Assembly: GCA_963757805.1 (NCBI GenBank)
Contig: CAVWSM010000023.1
Coordinates: 62,001 to 126,000, forward strand
Source: CAVWSM01 sp963757805
GTDB taxonomy: Bacteria; Actinomycetota; Actinomycetes; Jiangellales; Jiangellaceae
Length of the DNA stretch: 64,000 nt
Reading direction: 5' to 3'
In this document: positions 26,958 to 36,034 of the stretch, piece after piece
How the letters are laid out: every line of letters begins with the position of its first letter
How positions within the stretch are numbered: position 1 is the stretch's first letter
Notes under the pieces: model-generated
What the model was told of the DNA's origin: nothing
The model's input: the letters and a program-made list of their open reading frames with translations, nothing else
The model's database searches: none
Program-made: the position numbers and the translations under genes

Positions 26958-28373
26958 CTAGCCGCTGGCACACCCGCAGCCGGCCAGCGCGCTGGCGGCC
27001 ACATCGAGAGCGTCGCGAGTCGGGTTCATGGCGCCGGTCTGGTCGGCCAGGAATGCAAACGCGTAGATCTCGCCATCCAGCGTGACGACGGTGCCGGCCA
27101 GCGCGTTGACGTTGTTGAGCGACCCCGTCTTGGCTCGGACGACCCCGCGGCCGCCAAGCTCGCTCGGGTCGTCGTACCGGCCGGACAGTGTCCCGTCGAA
27201 GCCGGCCACGGGCAGGCCGCTGATGACTGACCGGAGCTCCGGGTGTTCCGGGGCCGCCGCCACGACGAGCACGTCAGCAAGCGCCTGCGGCGGGATCACC
27301 GACGCGCGGGACAGCCCGCTGCCGTCGAGCAGGCGTACGCCCGAGACGTCGACACCGAGGCCGGCCACCGCGGTGGTGATCGCTGCCGCGCTGGCATCAG
27401 CGGTGGCCGGTTGCCCGCTGGCCAGCGCGACGTGCCGGGCCAGCACCTCGGCAGCGTCGTTGTCGCTGGTGAGCAGCACGTGCTCCACGATCTCGGCGAG
27501 CGGCGCCGACCGGAGCACAGCCACGGGCAGCGCGTCCGCCGGCGCGGTCCCGCGAGCCGCGGGACCAGTTACGACGATCCCCCGCTCGCCGAGCAGTCGC
27601 GCGAACTCGTCGGCGGCCGCCTGCGCTGGGTCGGGCGACCGCGGCGCCTTGTCCGGCTGGGCCCGCCCGCCGTCCAGGCTCAGCGCGCTCGTGCGAGACA
27701 CCGTGTTCTGCGTCAGGTAGCGCGCCTCCCACGTGCTGGGCAGTCCAGGGTCGAACAACGTGTCGTCGAAGCGGAGCGTGATGGTCGTGGCGCCGCTGCG
27801 GTGCAGCGAGTCGGCCGCGCGATCGGCGAGTGTCGACAGGGAGGACGGACCCGGAACAGCGTTTGGTGCGGGTACCGATCGAGACAGCATCGGGTCACCG
27901 CCGCCGACAAGGACCACTTCGCCGGTGACGCGATCCTGCAGCACCCTGGTGTCGAACCTGTGCGCAGGCCCCAGAGCCGCGAGCGCCGCCGCTGTGGTGA
28001 ACACCTTCGCCGTGCTCGCAGGGATGAATCCGGCCGCGGCGTCATCCCCGTACACGACCTCGCCCGTGCGTAGGTCCACGACCGCGGCGCCGACGCGCGG
28101 GCCTAGCTCCGCTGCCGCAAGCGGGCCGGCAAGGCGGGCGGCGACCTGCTGCAGATCGGTGGTTGCCGCGGCCGCTAGCGGATCGAGCACGGCGGCGGCC
28201 GGCACGATCTCGGGCGGCTCACTCTCGGCCAGCGTCGGAGTAGGTGTCGGCGATTGGCCCGCGGCGCCGCCTGCGCCATCAGATCCGCCGGGCCCAGCAA
28301 CGATGTACGCGGTGACGGCCGCGGCGATCAGCCCGGCTCCTGCTGCGGCCGCGATGGTGCCGCGACGAGACAT
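26958..28373 (-). CDS. dacB: D-alanyl-D-alanine carboxypeptidase/endopeptidase (PBP4 class)
   Basis: A 471-residue class C penicillin-binding protein that trims peptidoglycan stem peptides outside the membrane. An N-terminal hydrophobic segment (about 7-26) and a Pro/Thr-rich linker anchor it. The three active-site motifs are SxxK in PASTAKVFTT (Ser120), SDN in LLTSDNDAAEVLARH, and KTG in VVRAKTGSLNNVNALAG. GGAGG lies 10 nt upstream of the ATG. It is divergent from ppa, the usual actinobacterial neighbour. Confidence 0.93.
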   Translation of the reverse strand: MSRRGTIAAAAGAGLIAAAVTAYIVAGPGGSDGAGGAAGQSPTPTPTLAESEPPEIVPAAAVLDPLAAAATTDLQQVAARLAGPLAAAELGPRVGAAVVDLRTGEVVYGDDAAAGFIPASTAKVFTTAAALAALGPAHRFDTRVLQDRVTGEVVLVGGGDPMLSRSVPAPNAVPGPSSLSTLADRAADSLHRSGATTITLRFDDTLFDPGLPSTWEARYLTQNTVSRTSALSLDGGRAQPDKAPRSPDPAQAAADEFARLLGERGIVVTGPAARGTAPADALPVAVLRSAPLAEIVEHVLLTSDNDAAEVLARHVALASGQPATADASAAAITTAVAGLGVDVSGVRLLDGSGLSRASVIPPQALADVLVVAAAPEHPELRSVISGLPVAGFDGTLSGRYDDPSELGGRGVVRAKTGSLNNVNALAGTVVTLDGEIYAFAFLADQTGAMNPTRDALDVAASALAGCGCASG

Positions 28374-28474
28374 GTGTCACGACCTCCGCATGGCGCCCCA
28401 CCCTCGACCAGGTGGGAGACTAGAGCACCGTACGAGTCAGCCGCAGCGCCGGGCGGCCCCGAAGGAGAGGGATC

Positions 28475-29086
28475 GTGGAGTTCGACGTCACGGTTGAGAT
28501 CCCGCAGGGGAGCCGCAACAAGTACGAGCTCGACCACGAGACGGGGCGCATCAAGCTCGACCGGCGGCTGTTCACCTCGACGCGCTACCCCTCTGACTAT
28601 GGGTTCATCGAGGGCACTCTGGGCATGGACGGCGACCCGCTCGACGCGCTCGTCCTGATCGAGGACCCGACGTTCCCCGGCTGCCTGATCCGGTGCCGCG
28701 CGGTCGGCATGTTCCGCATGAAGGACGAGGCGGGCGGCGACGACAAGGTGCTGTGCGTCCCCGCCGAGGATCCGCGCAAGGAGCATCTCCGCGACATCCA
28801 CCACGTGCCCGAGTACGAGCGGCTCGAGATCGAGCACTTCTTCACGGTCTACAAGGACCTCGAGCCCGGGAAGTCCGTCGAGGGCGCCACATGGGTCGGC
28901 CGTCGGGAGGCCGAGGCCGAGATCCGTGCGTCGCACGAGCGGCTCAAGACCCACGAGGCCGAGCAGCCGAGGCACGTCGCGCCGGCCGGTCTCGGCACCC
29001 ACGGCAGCCCCCAGATCGTGGAGCCCGCCGCGCACCATCAGCCCGCCGCGCAGTCTGAGCCCGTCGCCGAGTCGCCCGAGAGCTGA
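28475..29086 (+). CDS. ppa: inorganic pyrophosphatase (family I)
   Basis: A 203-residue soluble pyrophosphatase that drives biosynthesis by hydrolysing PPi. The core (about 160 residues) has EIPQGSRNKYELDHETGRIKLDR, YPSDYGFIEGTLGMDGDPLDALVL with the metal-binding Asp triad, and VGRREAEAEI. A 35-residue Ala/Pro/Glu/His-rich tail follows, longer than in most relatives. The GTG start has GGAG upstream. The stop is 7 bp from the convergent ngcG stop. Confidence 0.95.
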   Translation: MEFDVTVEIPQGSRNKYELDHETGRIKLDRRLFTSTRYPSDYGFIEGTLGMDGDPLDALVLIEDPTFPGCLIRCRAVGMFRMKDEAGGDDKVLCVPAEDPRKEHLRDIHHVPEYERLEIEHFFTVYKDLEPGKSVEGATWVGRREAEAEIRASHERLKTHEAEQPRHVAPAGLGTHGSPQIVEPAAHHQPAAQSEPVAESPES

Positions 29087-29093
29087 GCGGCCC

Positions 29094-30032
29094 TCATTTC
29101 AGCACGCCCGCGGTGAGGCCAGCCTGCACCTGCTTCTGGAACAGGATGTAGACGACAAGCACCGGTAGCAGGGCGATGACGAGCCCGGCGAACAGCGCGG
29201 TCCAGTCGGCGCGGAAGCCGGTGTTGGCTGCGAGCGCGCCAAGCCCTTGCGCGAGCACCTTCTTGTCACCGTCCTGCATGATCACGAGCGGCAGCACGTA
29301 CTGGTTCCAGTGCCCGAGGAAGTTGAACAGCGCCAGGCTGATCATGCCGGGCCGGGCCATCGGCAGCATGATCCGGAAGAACAGCGTGAAGTGCGAGCAG
29401 CCGTCCATGACGCCCGCCTCGGCCACCGAGGTCGGGAGCGTACGAAAGAACGCGGTGAGGAAGAACACCGTGAACGGCATCGAGAACGCGGTATAGACCA
29501 GGGCAAGGCCGAGATAGCTGTTGAGGCCGATGAACTCGCCGATCACTGGGATCTGGCCGAGGTTGCGCACGATGAAGAACAACGGCACGAGCGCCAGGAA
29601 CACCGGCAGCACGAGGCCGCCGACGAATGTCCAGTAGACGATCCGGTTGCCTGGAAAGTCATAGCGGGCAAGGACGTAGGCACCCATGGCACCGAACAGC
29701 ATGGTCAGCGTCAGCGATATCGATACGACGATGACGCTGTTGAAGAAGTACTGGCCGATGTTGGCCGCCGACCAGGCACGGGCGAAGTTGTCCCACGCCA
29801 GACCTCCCGGCAACCCCATGGGGTCGACGCGGAACTCGCCGTTGGTCTTGAACGCCGACATGATCGCCCAGAGCAGCGGCAGCGTCGTGATCAGCGCCCA
29901 CAGCAGGAGGAACCCGCCGTTGAGCAGCCCGATCGCCTTGGCACCCACTCCCACGCCTGGCTCGGGTCGGGGCGCCCGCTCCGGCGTCGACTCGCCCGTC
30001 TCGGCGTACGGCACTCTCTGCGTCGTCGTCAT
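29094..30032 (-). CDS. ngcG: carbohydrate ABC transporter permease (NgcG-like)
   Basis: A 312-residue MalG-type permease with six hydrophobic segments and the EAA loop VAEAGVMDGCSHFTLFFRIMLPMARPG that docks the ATPase. In the NgcEFG system the two permeases import N-acetylglucosamine or chitobiose. The assignment to this branch rests on the linked NgcE-like lipoprotein and on murQ. The start overlaps the stop of the first permease by one base (TGATG at 30030-30034). No ATPase gene follows, so a shared ATPase such as MsiK is presumably used. Confidence 0.82.
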   Translation of the reverse strand: MTTTQRVPYAETGESTPERAPRPEPGVGVGAKAIGLLNGGFLLLWALITTLPLLWAIMSAFKTNGEFRVDPMGLPGGLAWDNFARAWSAANIGQYFFNSVIVVSISLTLTMLFGAMGAYVLARYDFPGNRIVYWTFVGGLVLPVFLALVPLFFIVRNLGQIPVIGEFIGLNSYLGLALVYTAFSMPFTVFFLTAFFRTLPTSVAEAGVMDGCSHFTLFFRIMLPMARPGMISLALFNFLGHWNQYVLPLVIMQDGDKKVLAQGLGALAANTGFRADWTALFAGLVIALLPVLVVYILFQKQVQAGLTAGVLK

Positions 30033-30962
30033 CAGGCGAGCTCCACCCTCTCGCGGCGCAGAATGCGCATGAACAGCACGGAGACCGTCATCGTCAGCAC
30101 CAGCATGAGTACGCCGACCGCCGCGGCGTAGCCAAACCTGTTCGAGGAGAACGCCTCCCGGTAGATGAAGACCCCCAATACGTCGCCGGCGCCGTTCACG
30201 CCGCCATTGATGCCGAGCATGATGTGCACGGTCGCGAACGCGTCCATCGCCGCGATCGCCATGTAGACCCAGCCGACCTGCACGGTGTCCCACACCAGGG
30301 GGACGGTGACCTTGCGGAACGTCGTGGCCCGGCTGGCGCCGTCGAGAAGTGCCGCCTCGTAGATGTCGCGGGGGATCGACTGCATCGCCGCCGAGAACAG
30401 CACGACGTAGAAGCCGACGAACGACCACGTCATCACGAGGACGACGATCCATATCGCCCATTGGGGCTCACCGAGCCACAGCTGCGCCGAGCGACGACAG
30501 CCCCACGGTGTTCAGGACGTTGTTGAGGATGCCGCCGGCGTTCTCCGGCGCAAACACGTACTTGAAGACGATGCCGATGATGACGACCGACAGCACCTGC
30601 GGGAAGAAGTAGACAACCTTGTAGACCGACGAGCCGCGCACCCCGGTGACCGCTGCGCCGCGACGAGTGCCCCCGACGTTGAGCATCGAGGCGAAGAACA
30701 AGCCGAGGAACAGCGTGAGGACGGGCACGACGACAAGCAGGATCAGGTTGTTGCGCAACGCGATCCGCAACTGGTCGTCGTGCCACATCCGCACGTAGTT
30801 GTCGAACCCGATGAACGTCTGGACCGACGACAAGCCGCTCCAGCGCGTCATTGAGATGTAGATGGCCTGGATGTACGGCGACAGCATGAACACCGCGTAG
30901 ACCCCGACCGGGGGAAGCAGAAAGGTCAGGATGAAGGCGTACTTGCCGTGCCGCATCTGCAT
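30032..30962 (-). pseudogene. ngcF: carbohydrate ABC permease (NgcF-like), apparent frameshift
   Basis: A MalF-type permease of about 309 residues in two frames. The first frame, from 30962, gives the N-terminal helices (YAFILTFLLPPVGVYAVFML, IALRNNLILLVVVPVLTLFLG) and ends at 30468 after GLSSLGAAVAR. The second, +1-shifted frame resumes as WLGEPQWAIW and contains the EAA loop EAALLDGASRATTFRKVTVPLV. One extra base around 30480-30484 explains the break. With ngcE and ngcG it would form the membrane channel. Because the partner genes are intact, an assembly error is likely. Confidence 0.78.
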
Positions 30963-30973
30963 ATCAGGCTGTC

Positions 30974-32440
30974 CTACGCCTCGCGGGTCTGCTTCGGGAC
31001 GGTGTCGTCCTCGCGGATCGACGTGGCGACCGCCTCAACCTGATCGACCCACTGGTCGGGGTTGATGTCCCCGCGGAGCAGCGCACCGGTGACCTGGTCG
31101 ATGCCGGGGTTCTCCATCGTCTTGTACCAGTTGGGGTAGAACCAGTTGACGACATTGGTGCCCGCATCGGCGAGAGAGTCCTTCGCCGAGGACAGGCCGG
31201 GCGCGTCGATCGTCACACCCTCGGTTGCGCCGAGCACAGCGGTAAGGCTGGTCACCGCCTCGGTGAACCCACGGGCACCCTCCTGGGAAAGCATGGCGCG
31301 CATGTACTCCATACCCCCCTGCGGGTGCTTCGCCTTCGCCGGGACGAAGTACGGCTCACCGGCCGACGCGCGGACCGTCTCCAACGGCATCACCGAGTCG
31401 CCCGACAGCAGCGGCTCGGGCATCATCGCGAGCTCGAAGGTCGGGTCCTCGGCGATCGCGTCCTTCTCCTCGTTCTCCAGCCACGAGCCGGACGGGCAGA
31501 AGACGGCCTGCCCACGGGCCCACAGGCCCTGCGCGTCACGGAACTCCATCCCCTCGACACCGGGGAGGAAGTAGCCGCGCTGGCCGAGGGTCCAGATGGC
31601 TTCGGCCGACTCCCGGATAGCGTCGTGGCCCCATGCGCCCGGCTCGAGGTTGTCGATGGCGACGAGGATCTCCGACCCGGCCTTCTTGGCGGCCATGGTG
31701 AGCAGCGGCCAGTTCATGTAGCGCGGCGCAGTGACGCCCTGGTAGACCCACGGGGCGACGCCAGTCGACTTGATGTCCTCGCAGACGTCGAGCATCTCGT
31801 CCCACGTCGTCGGCACCGGCCACCCGTTCTTGTCGAGCAGCGTCTTGTTGTACCAGAGGCCGAACACGGTGAATGCGTAGTTGAGCACGAGGAACTTGCC
31901 GTTCAACGTGCCTCGCTCGATCGTGCCCGGGAGGAGGATGTCACGGACCTTGACGTCCGGGTCGTCCCAGCTCGGCGCGTCGAGCAGCGGCTCAAGGTCG
32001 TAGAGCTGCCCTTCGGCCGCGAGCTGGGTCTGGTCCATCTGGCCGTCACCGGAGTTGTTGACGAAGTCCGGCGGGTCACCGGCGACGAACCTTGCCTGCA
32101 GCTCACCGGCGATGTCGACGGCGGCGTGGTGGTCGATGGTGAGGTCGGGCCATTGCTCCTTGAGGATCGGCTCGTGCACGTCGGTGGCGTAGGCGTCCCC
32201 AAAGCCGCCGTCGAAGATGAAGATCTCGACCTCGCCGTCCTCGGTGATCCCGAGCGGGTTGCCCTCACTGGCATTGCCCTGGGCGGCGCTGCCGTTGTCG
32301 TCGTCGTCGCCTCCCGTGGCACAGCCTGCGAGGAACCCACCAGCCGCGCCGGCAGCCACGCCGGCGAAGGCAACCTGCTGCAGGAATCGCCGACGAGTCG
32401 GTGCAGTGCTGGGAATGGTGCGCTCGATGGTGCTCGACAT
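30974..32440 (-). CDS. ngcE: sugar ABC transporter substrate-binding lipoprotein (NgcE-like)
   Basis: A 488-residue extracellular solute-binding protein (family 1). The N-terminus has a twin-arginine signal (RRRFLQQ, about 17-23) and a lipobox LAGC (about 36-39), so a folded lipoprotein is exported by Tat. This Tat-type leader and the overall pattern resemble the GlcNAc/chitobiose-binding NgcE proteins of streptomycetes. The start at 32440 has GGAG 6 nt upstream. It lies 54 bp after murQ and 11 bp before the permeases, in the order murQ-ngcE-ngcF-ngcG. The bound ligand is inferred, not shown; MurNAc-containing sugars are possible. Confidence 0.82.
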   Translation of the reverse strand: MSSTIERTIPSTAPTRRRFLQQVAFAGVAAGAAGGFLAGCATGGDDDDNGSAAQGNASEGNPLGITEDGEVEIFIFDGGFGDAYATDVHEPILKEQWPDLTIDHHAAVDIAGELQARFVAGDPPDFVNNSGDGQMDQTQLAAEGQLYDLEPLLDAPSWDDPDVKVRDILLPGTIERGTLNGKFLVLNYAFTVFGLWYNKTLLDKNGWPVPTTWDEMLDVCEDIKSTGVAPWVYQGVTAPRYMNWPLLTMAAKKAGSEILVAIDNLEPGAWGHDAIRESAEAIWTLGQRGYFLPGVEGMEFRDAQGLWARGQAVFCPSGSWLENEEKDAIAEDPTFELAMMPEPLLSGDSVMPLETVRASAGEPYFVPAKAKHPQGGMEYMRAMLSQEGARGFTEAVTSLTAVLGATEGVTIDAPGLSSAKDSLADAGTNVVNWFYPNWYKTMENPGIDQVTGALLRGDINPDQWVDQVEAVATSIREDDTVPKQTREA

Positions 32441-32494
32441 GCTGTCTCCTTCTTCTGCCGTTCCGTAACGAGTCGGTCCCATGCCAGCTGGGCG

Positions 32495-33481
32495 TCAGCC
32501 GGTGGGGTCTATCAGGCCAGTGCGATCTGTCGTAATGGCCGCCTGCGATCTGGCCAGCGCGCGGACCGCATCGCCGACGGCATCCCTGGACGCGGACAGG
32601 GCGGCCCGCGCCTCACTAGGGCCAACCCCTCCGAGCGCGGAGACGAGTGCGGTCTTGAGATCGCCGTCGCACTCGTGGAGCAGGCTTCGGCTTTCCTCTT
32701 CGCTGACCGAGAGCGCGTCCATGAGGATGCGCACTGTGCGTCGGCGAAGCTTGTTGTTGGTCGCGACGACGGAAACCATGAGGTTCGACCACGTGCGACC
32801 GAGGCGAACCATCAGAGCGGTCGAGAACCCGTTGAGGATGAGCTTTTGCGCGGTCCCGGCCTTGAGCCGCGTCGAACCCGTCAGCACCTCCGGCCCGGTG
32901 TCGACCGCGATGACGAGCTGCGCGTGGTCGGCAAGTACCGGTTCCGCGTTGCACGCGATGAGGGCGGTGTAGGCACCGTTCTCGGTGGCTGCGGCAAGGG
33001 CACCACCGACGTACGGGGTCTGGCCGGAGGCGGTGAGGCCGATCGCCACATCGCCGGGCCCCAGCGACGCGGCATCGCGGGCGCCTTCTTCGCGAGAGTC
33101 CTCGACGTCCTCGATGGCCCGCACCAAGGCCGCGGCGCCACCGGCGATGTGTCCCACGACGAGGCCCGGAGGCAGGGCGAACGTCGGTTGCAGCTCGGCC
33201 GCATCGAGCATGCCGAGTCGACCGGACGTGCCGGCACCGAAGTAGTGCACGCTGCCGCCCGCGCGGATCCGTTCGGCCGACACGTCGACAAGCTGGGCGA
33301 CGAGCCGGAGCACGGCAGCGACTGCCTCGGTGCCGCGGCGGTCTTCCGCGTTCATGAGCTGCAGCACCTCGACGGTGGTGAGGTCGTCGAGGCGAACCGA
33401 CGAGGCGTTCCGGCGCTCGGTGGCCGGAACGCTCGACAGCGCGGGGTAGGGCGGTCTGCGGTCCACTGTCCGATCTCTCAT
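32495..33481 (-). CDS. murQ: N-acetylmuramic acid 6-phosphate etherase
   Basis: A 328-residue SIS-domain enzyme that removes the lactyl ether from MurNAc 6-phosphate to give GlcNAc 6-phosphate, a step specific to cell-wall recycling. Visible signatures are HYFGAGTSGRLGMLDAAELQPTF (about 79-101), EDSREEGARDAA with the catalytic Glu region, GLTASGQTPYVGGAL (about 148-162) and STRLKAGTAQKLILNGFSTALM near 205-226. It is the first gene of the leftward operon and is divergent from an RpiR regulator. No MurNAc kinase (AnmK or MurK) is seen in the window. Confidence 0.93.
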   Translation of the reverse strand: MRDRTVDRRPPYPALSSVPATERRNASSVRLDDLTTVEVLQLMNAEDRRGTEAVAAVLRLVAQLVDVSAERIRAGGSVHYFGAGTSGRLGMLDAAELQPTFALPPGLVVGHIAGGAAALVRAIEDVEDSREEGARDAASLGPGDVAIGLTASGQTPYVGGALAAATENGAYTALIACNAEPVLADHAQLVIAVDTGPEVLTGSTRLKAGTAQKLILNGFSTALMVRLGRTWSNLMVSVVATNNKLRRRTVRILMDALSVSEEESRSLLHECDGDLKTALVSALGGVGPSEARAALSASRDAVGDAVRALARSQAAITTDRTGLIDPTG

Positions 33482-33557
33482 GCGTGATTCGGGTGCCGGT
33501 CAGCATGACGGTGTCGGTCCGCTTCTGGCAAGATTCCACCGGATCTTTAATCAGATT

Positions 33558-33570
33558 GGAAACTCTTTCC
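33558..33570. promoter_or_regulatory. GGAAA-N3-TTTCC operator candidate, murQ/rpiR gap
   Basis: GGAAACTCTTTCC is a 5-3-5 inverted repeat in the 145-bp gap between murQ and the RpiR-family gene. The site is A/T-rich against a G+C-rich background and lies about 30 bp upstream of a likely -10 (TAGCAT, 33601-33606) of the regulator gene. The regulator of this locus is the natural candidate to bind it and control both directions. That is inference. Confidence 0.45.
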
Positions 33571-33626
33571 CTCGCCCGCCCGAGCGCCCTACCCGGGCGC
33601 TAGCATCCGCACGAAGGGGGACCCAC

Positions 33627-34514
33627 ATGGCGAGTGACGTCCTGGTGACGCTGCGGCAGCTGCTGCCGACCCTGCGGCCGGCCGAGCAGCGTGTGGCGCG
33701 CCTTGCGCTGGTCGATCCTGACCGCGTCCGCGACATGACCATCACCGAGCTGGCCAAGGCCTGCGACACGTCCCAGGCCACAGTCGCGCGGTTCTGCGTC
33801 GCCGCTGGGTTCTCGGGCTATCCCGAGTTCCGACTCGCGATCGCGAGCGCGGTCAGCCGGGAGCACTTCGAGCGCGACCGGTTCAGCATCGCCGACGGCG
33901 AGATCGGGCCGGACGACGGCGCTGAGGAGGTCGTCTCCAAGATCGCCTACCAGGAGGCGCGGGCCATCGAGCAGACCGCGAAGGAGATCGACCTCGCAGC
34001 GCTCGACGCTGTCGTCGACGCGGTGGTCGCTGCCGACCGCATCGACATCTACGGGATGGCTTCGAGCGGGCTCACAGGGCTCGACCTTCAGCAGAAGCTA
34101 CACCGCATCGGGTTGGTGTCCTACTGCTGGAGCGACGCCCACCTCGCCCTCACGTCGGCGGCACTGCTCGGTCCGACCAGCGTGGCGATCGGCATCTCCC
34201 ACTCGGGGCTGACGATGGAGACCAACCACGCGCTGGAGGTGGCCCGGGACGCCGGTGCTCGCACCGTGGCCGTCACCAACTTTCCAGAGTCGCCGCTGGC
34301 CGACCGTGCCGCTCTGGTGCTGTCCACCGCCGCGCGAGAGACGCGGTACCGGTCCGGTGCGATGTCCAGCCGGATCGCCCAGCTGGCGCTCGTGGACTTC
34401 CTCTTCGTACGGATCGCGCAGCGCCTCTACGACAGCATGGGCGAGTCGTTACGCCGCACCTACGACGCCGTGCAAAGCCACCGACTGTCGTACGACCGCA
34501 AGCCTCGCCCGTGA
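33627..34514 (+). CDS. RpiR/MurR-family transcriptional regulator
   Basis: A 295-residue regulator with an N-terminal RpiR helix-turn-helix (LRPAEQRVARLALVDP; MTITELAKACDTSQATVARFCVAAGFSGYPEFR) and a C-terminal SIS domain (DRIDIYGMASSGLTGLDLQQKLHRIG) that binds phosphosugars. MurR of E. coli, of the same architecture, represses murQP and responds to MurNAc 6-phosphate. The location opposite murQ makes that ligand plausible. AAGGGGG precedes the ATG. Its stop overlaps the downstream serine hydrolase GTG by 4 nt. Confidence 0.88.
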   Translation: MASDVLVTLRQLLPTLRPAEQRVARLALVDPDRVRDMTITELAKACDTSQATVARFCVAAGFSGYPEFRLAIASAVSREHFERDRFSIADGEIGPDDGAEEVVSKIAYQEARAIEQTAKEIDLAALDAVVDAVVAADRIDIYGMASSGLTGLDLQQKLHRIGLVSYCWSDAHLALTSAALLGPTSVAIGISHSGLTMETNHALEVARDAGARTVAVTNFPESPLADRAALVLSTAARETRYRSGAMSSRIAQLALVDFLFVRIAQRLYDSMGESLRRTYDAVQSHRLSYDRKPRP

Positions 34515-35342
34515 GCGATTGGTACGGCTCGGTCGTCTTGGTGGCGCACAACGGCCGTGCCGTCACCGAGCACGCGAATGGATGGGCATTGCGGTATGCC
34601 GACGCCGACGGCGCCGAACTCCCCCGAGATGCATGGATCGCCACGACGGCCGACACGATCTTCGATCTCGCGTCGCTGTCCAAACTCTTCACCACGATCG
34701 TCGTGCTGCAGCAGATGGAGCGCGGCAAGGTCGATCTGGATCGTCCGGTCGCCGCCTACCTGCCCGGGTTCACAGGCGGCGTCAAGGACGAGGTGACCGT
34801 ACGGCAGCTGCTCGCGCACACGAGCGGCTTGCAAAGTGGCGCCACCTCGCGGACTGGTCCATGGGACCGTCCACGACGAGAACGCCTGGTCGCTGGGCGG
34901 AGTCGCCGGGCACGCCGGTGTCTTCGGTACGGCCCGCGACTTGGCGCGACTGGCCCAGGCAATCCTTGATGGTGGGGGTTACGACGGGGTGCGAATCCTC
35001 GACGCGTCGATTGTCCAAGAGATGCTTACCGACCAGAACAGCCGGCTGCCCGGCCACGCGCACGGACTCGGCTTCGAGCTCGACCGGGAGTCGTACATGG
35101 GTCCACTCGCGTCACCCACGACCGCAGGTCACACCGGATTCGCCGGCACCAGCATTGTCATCGATGTCGCGTCACGCTCGTACGTGATCCTGCTGACCAA
35201 CCGCGTCCATCCGTCGCGGACCGGCGGAACGATCCACGCCCACCGCCGCGCTGTGGCCGACGAGCTGGCAGCTGCGCTCGCGTCAGCGACGCTGGGGCAT
35301 CCCAGCGTGGCTGGGGCGACCGATTCGCGTCACGTTGGCTAG
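34511..35342 (+). pseudogene. beta-lactamase-fold serine hydrolase, internal deletion
   Basis: Two adjoining frames with a missing middle. The first (GTG 34511, coupled to the RpiR stop) runs through the SxxK motif LASLSKLFTTIV to VRQLLAHTSGLQ. From about 34832 sense continues in another frame at APPRGLVHGTVHDENAWSLGGVAGHAG and ends at 35342. Relatives have roughly 80-100 more residues between these points, including the catalytic YxN segment, so this is a real deletion rather than a one-base error. The gene resembles B. subtilis AmiE (YbbE), a MurNAc-peptide amidase encoded with murR-murQ, which fits the locus. The product is presumably inactive. Confidence 0.75.
35291..35326 (+). repeat. 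diverged copy of the 20752-type repeat
   Basis: GCTGGGGC, CCCA, and GGCGACCGATT occur in the same order as in the 47-bp repeats at 20752-20861, with small indels. It lies in the 3' end of the deleted serine hydrolase gene, just before the convergent bioY stop. The similarity is partial, so common origin is probable but not certain. Confidence 0.35.
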
Positions 35343-35914
35343 TCGCGGCCGGCGAGCCACCACGCCGCAGGGAGCAGCCCGGCGGCCAAAGCGATCTTGA
35401 TCGCGTCACCGAGAAGGAACGGCTGCAGACCCAGGTCGATCGCGGTGGCGAGGGAAACATTGATGCTATCAGCGAGCCATGTGACGCCGAACGCATAGAT
35501 CACCAGGTTGCCGAGGGCCATCGAGACGACGACGCGGGCCGGCGTACGGTCCCAGCCGCGACGGGCCAGCCACCCGACAAGCCATGCAGCGACCACGAAG
35601 CCGAGCAGGTATCCGAAGGTCGCCGTTACGTAGCCCGACGCCCCGTCGGCGTACCAGGGCACGCCCATCAGGCCGGCGCCCACGTACAACAGCATCGACA
35701 GCAGGCCCCGCAGCGGACCCAGGGACGCACCCACGAGCAGGACGCCGAGCGTCTGCCCAGTGATGGGAACCGGCGAGCCGGGCACGGGCATCGCCCACTG
35801 GGCGAGCAGGCCAGTGAATGCCGCGCCGCCGACGACGAGAGCCGCGTCTCGGACGCGAGCGCCCGGGATCACATCGGCAAGGACAGGGCGCGGTGCCGGG
35901 ATGGACAGGCTCAT
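35339..35914 (-). CDS. bioY: BioY-family biotin transporter S component
   Basis: A 191-residue membrane protein with about six hydrophobic segments and the BioY signatures PVPGSPVPITGQTLGVLLVGASLGP (about 43-67), GAGLMGVPWYADGASGYVTATFGYLLGF and, near the C-terminus, FLLGDAIKIALAAGLLPAAW. It binds and imports biotin, alone or with an ECF energising module. No bioM/bioN ECF genes are adjacent. Its stop overlaps that of the convergent serine hydrolase remnant (CTAG). Confidence 0.92.
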   Translation of the reverse strand: MSLSIPAPRPVLADVIPGARVRDAALVVGGAAFTGLLAQWAMPVPGSPVPITGQTLGVLLVGASLGPLRGLLSMLLYVGAGLMGVPWYADGASGYVTATFGYLLGFVVAAWLVGWLARRGWDRTPARVVVSMALGNLVIYAFGVTWLADSINVSLATAIDLGLQPFLLGDAIKIALAAGLLPAAWWLAGRD

Positions 35915-36034
35915 GGACGTGGCTCCCTCGTTGTGTCTGAAAGTCTCGCCCAGACTGTCAGTGCCCCGGCACCGCCCTCACCGTTGGGGCGACCAAAGCC
36001 GCAAGTGCTCGGTTTGTCGTAATCCCACAGCCCG

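Noticed and set aside
35915..36034. A riboswitch or BioQ-type operator upstream of bioY
   Set aside because: The 120-bp gap contains no TGAAC/GTTCA dyad and no compact conserved RNA structure that I could recognise.
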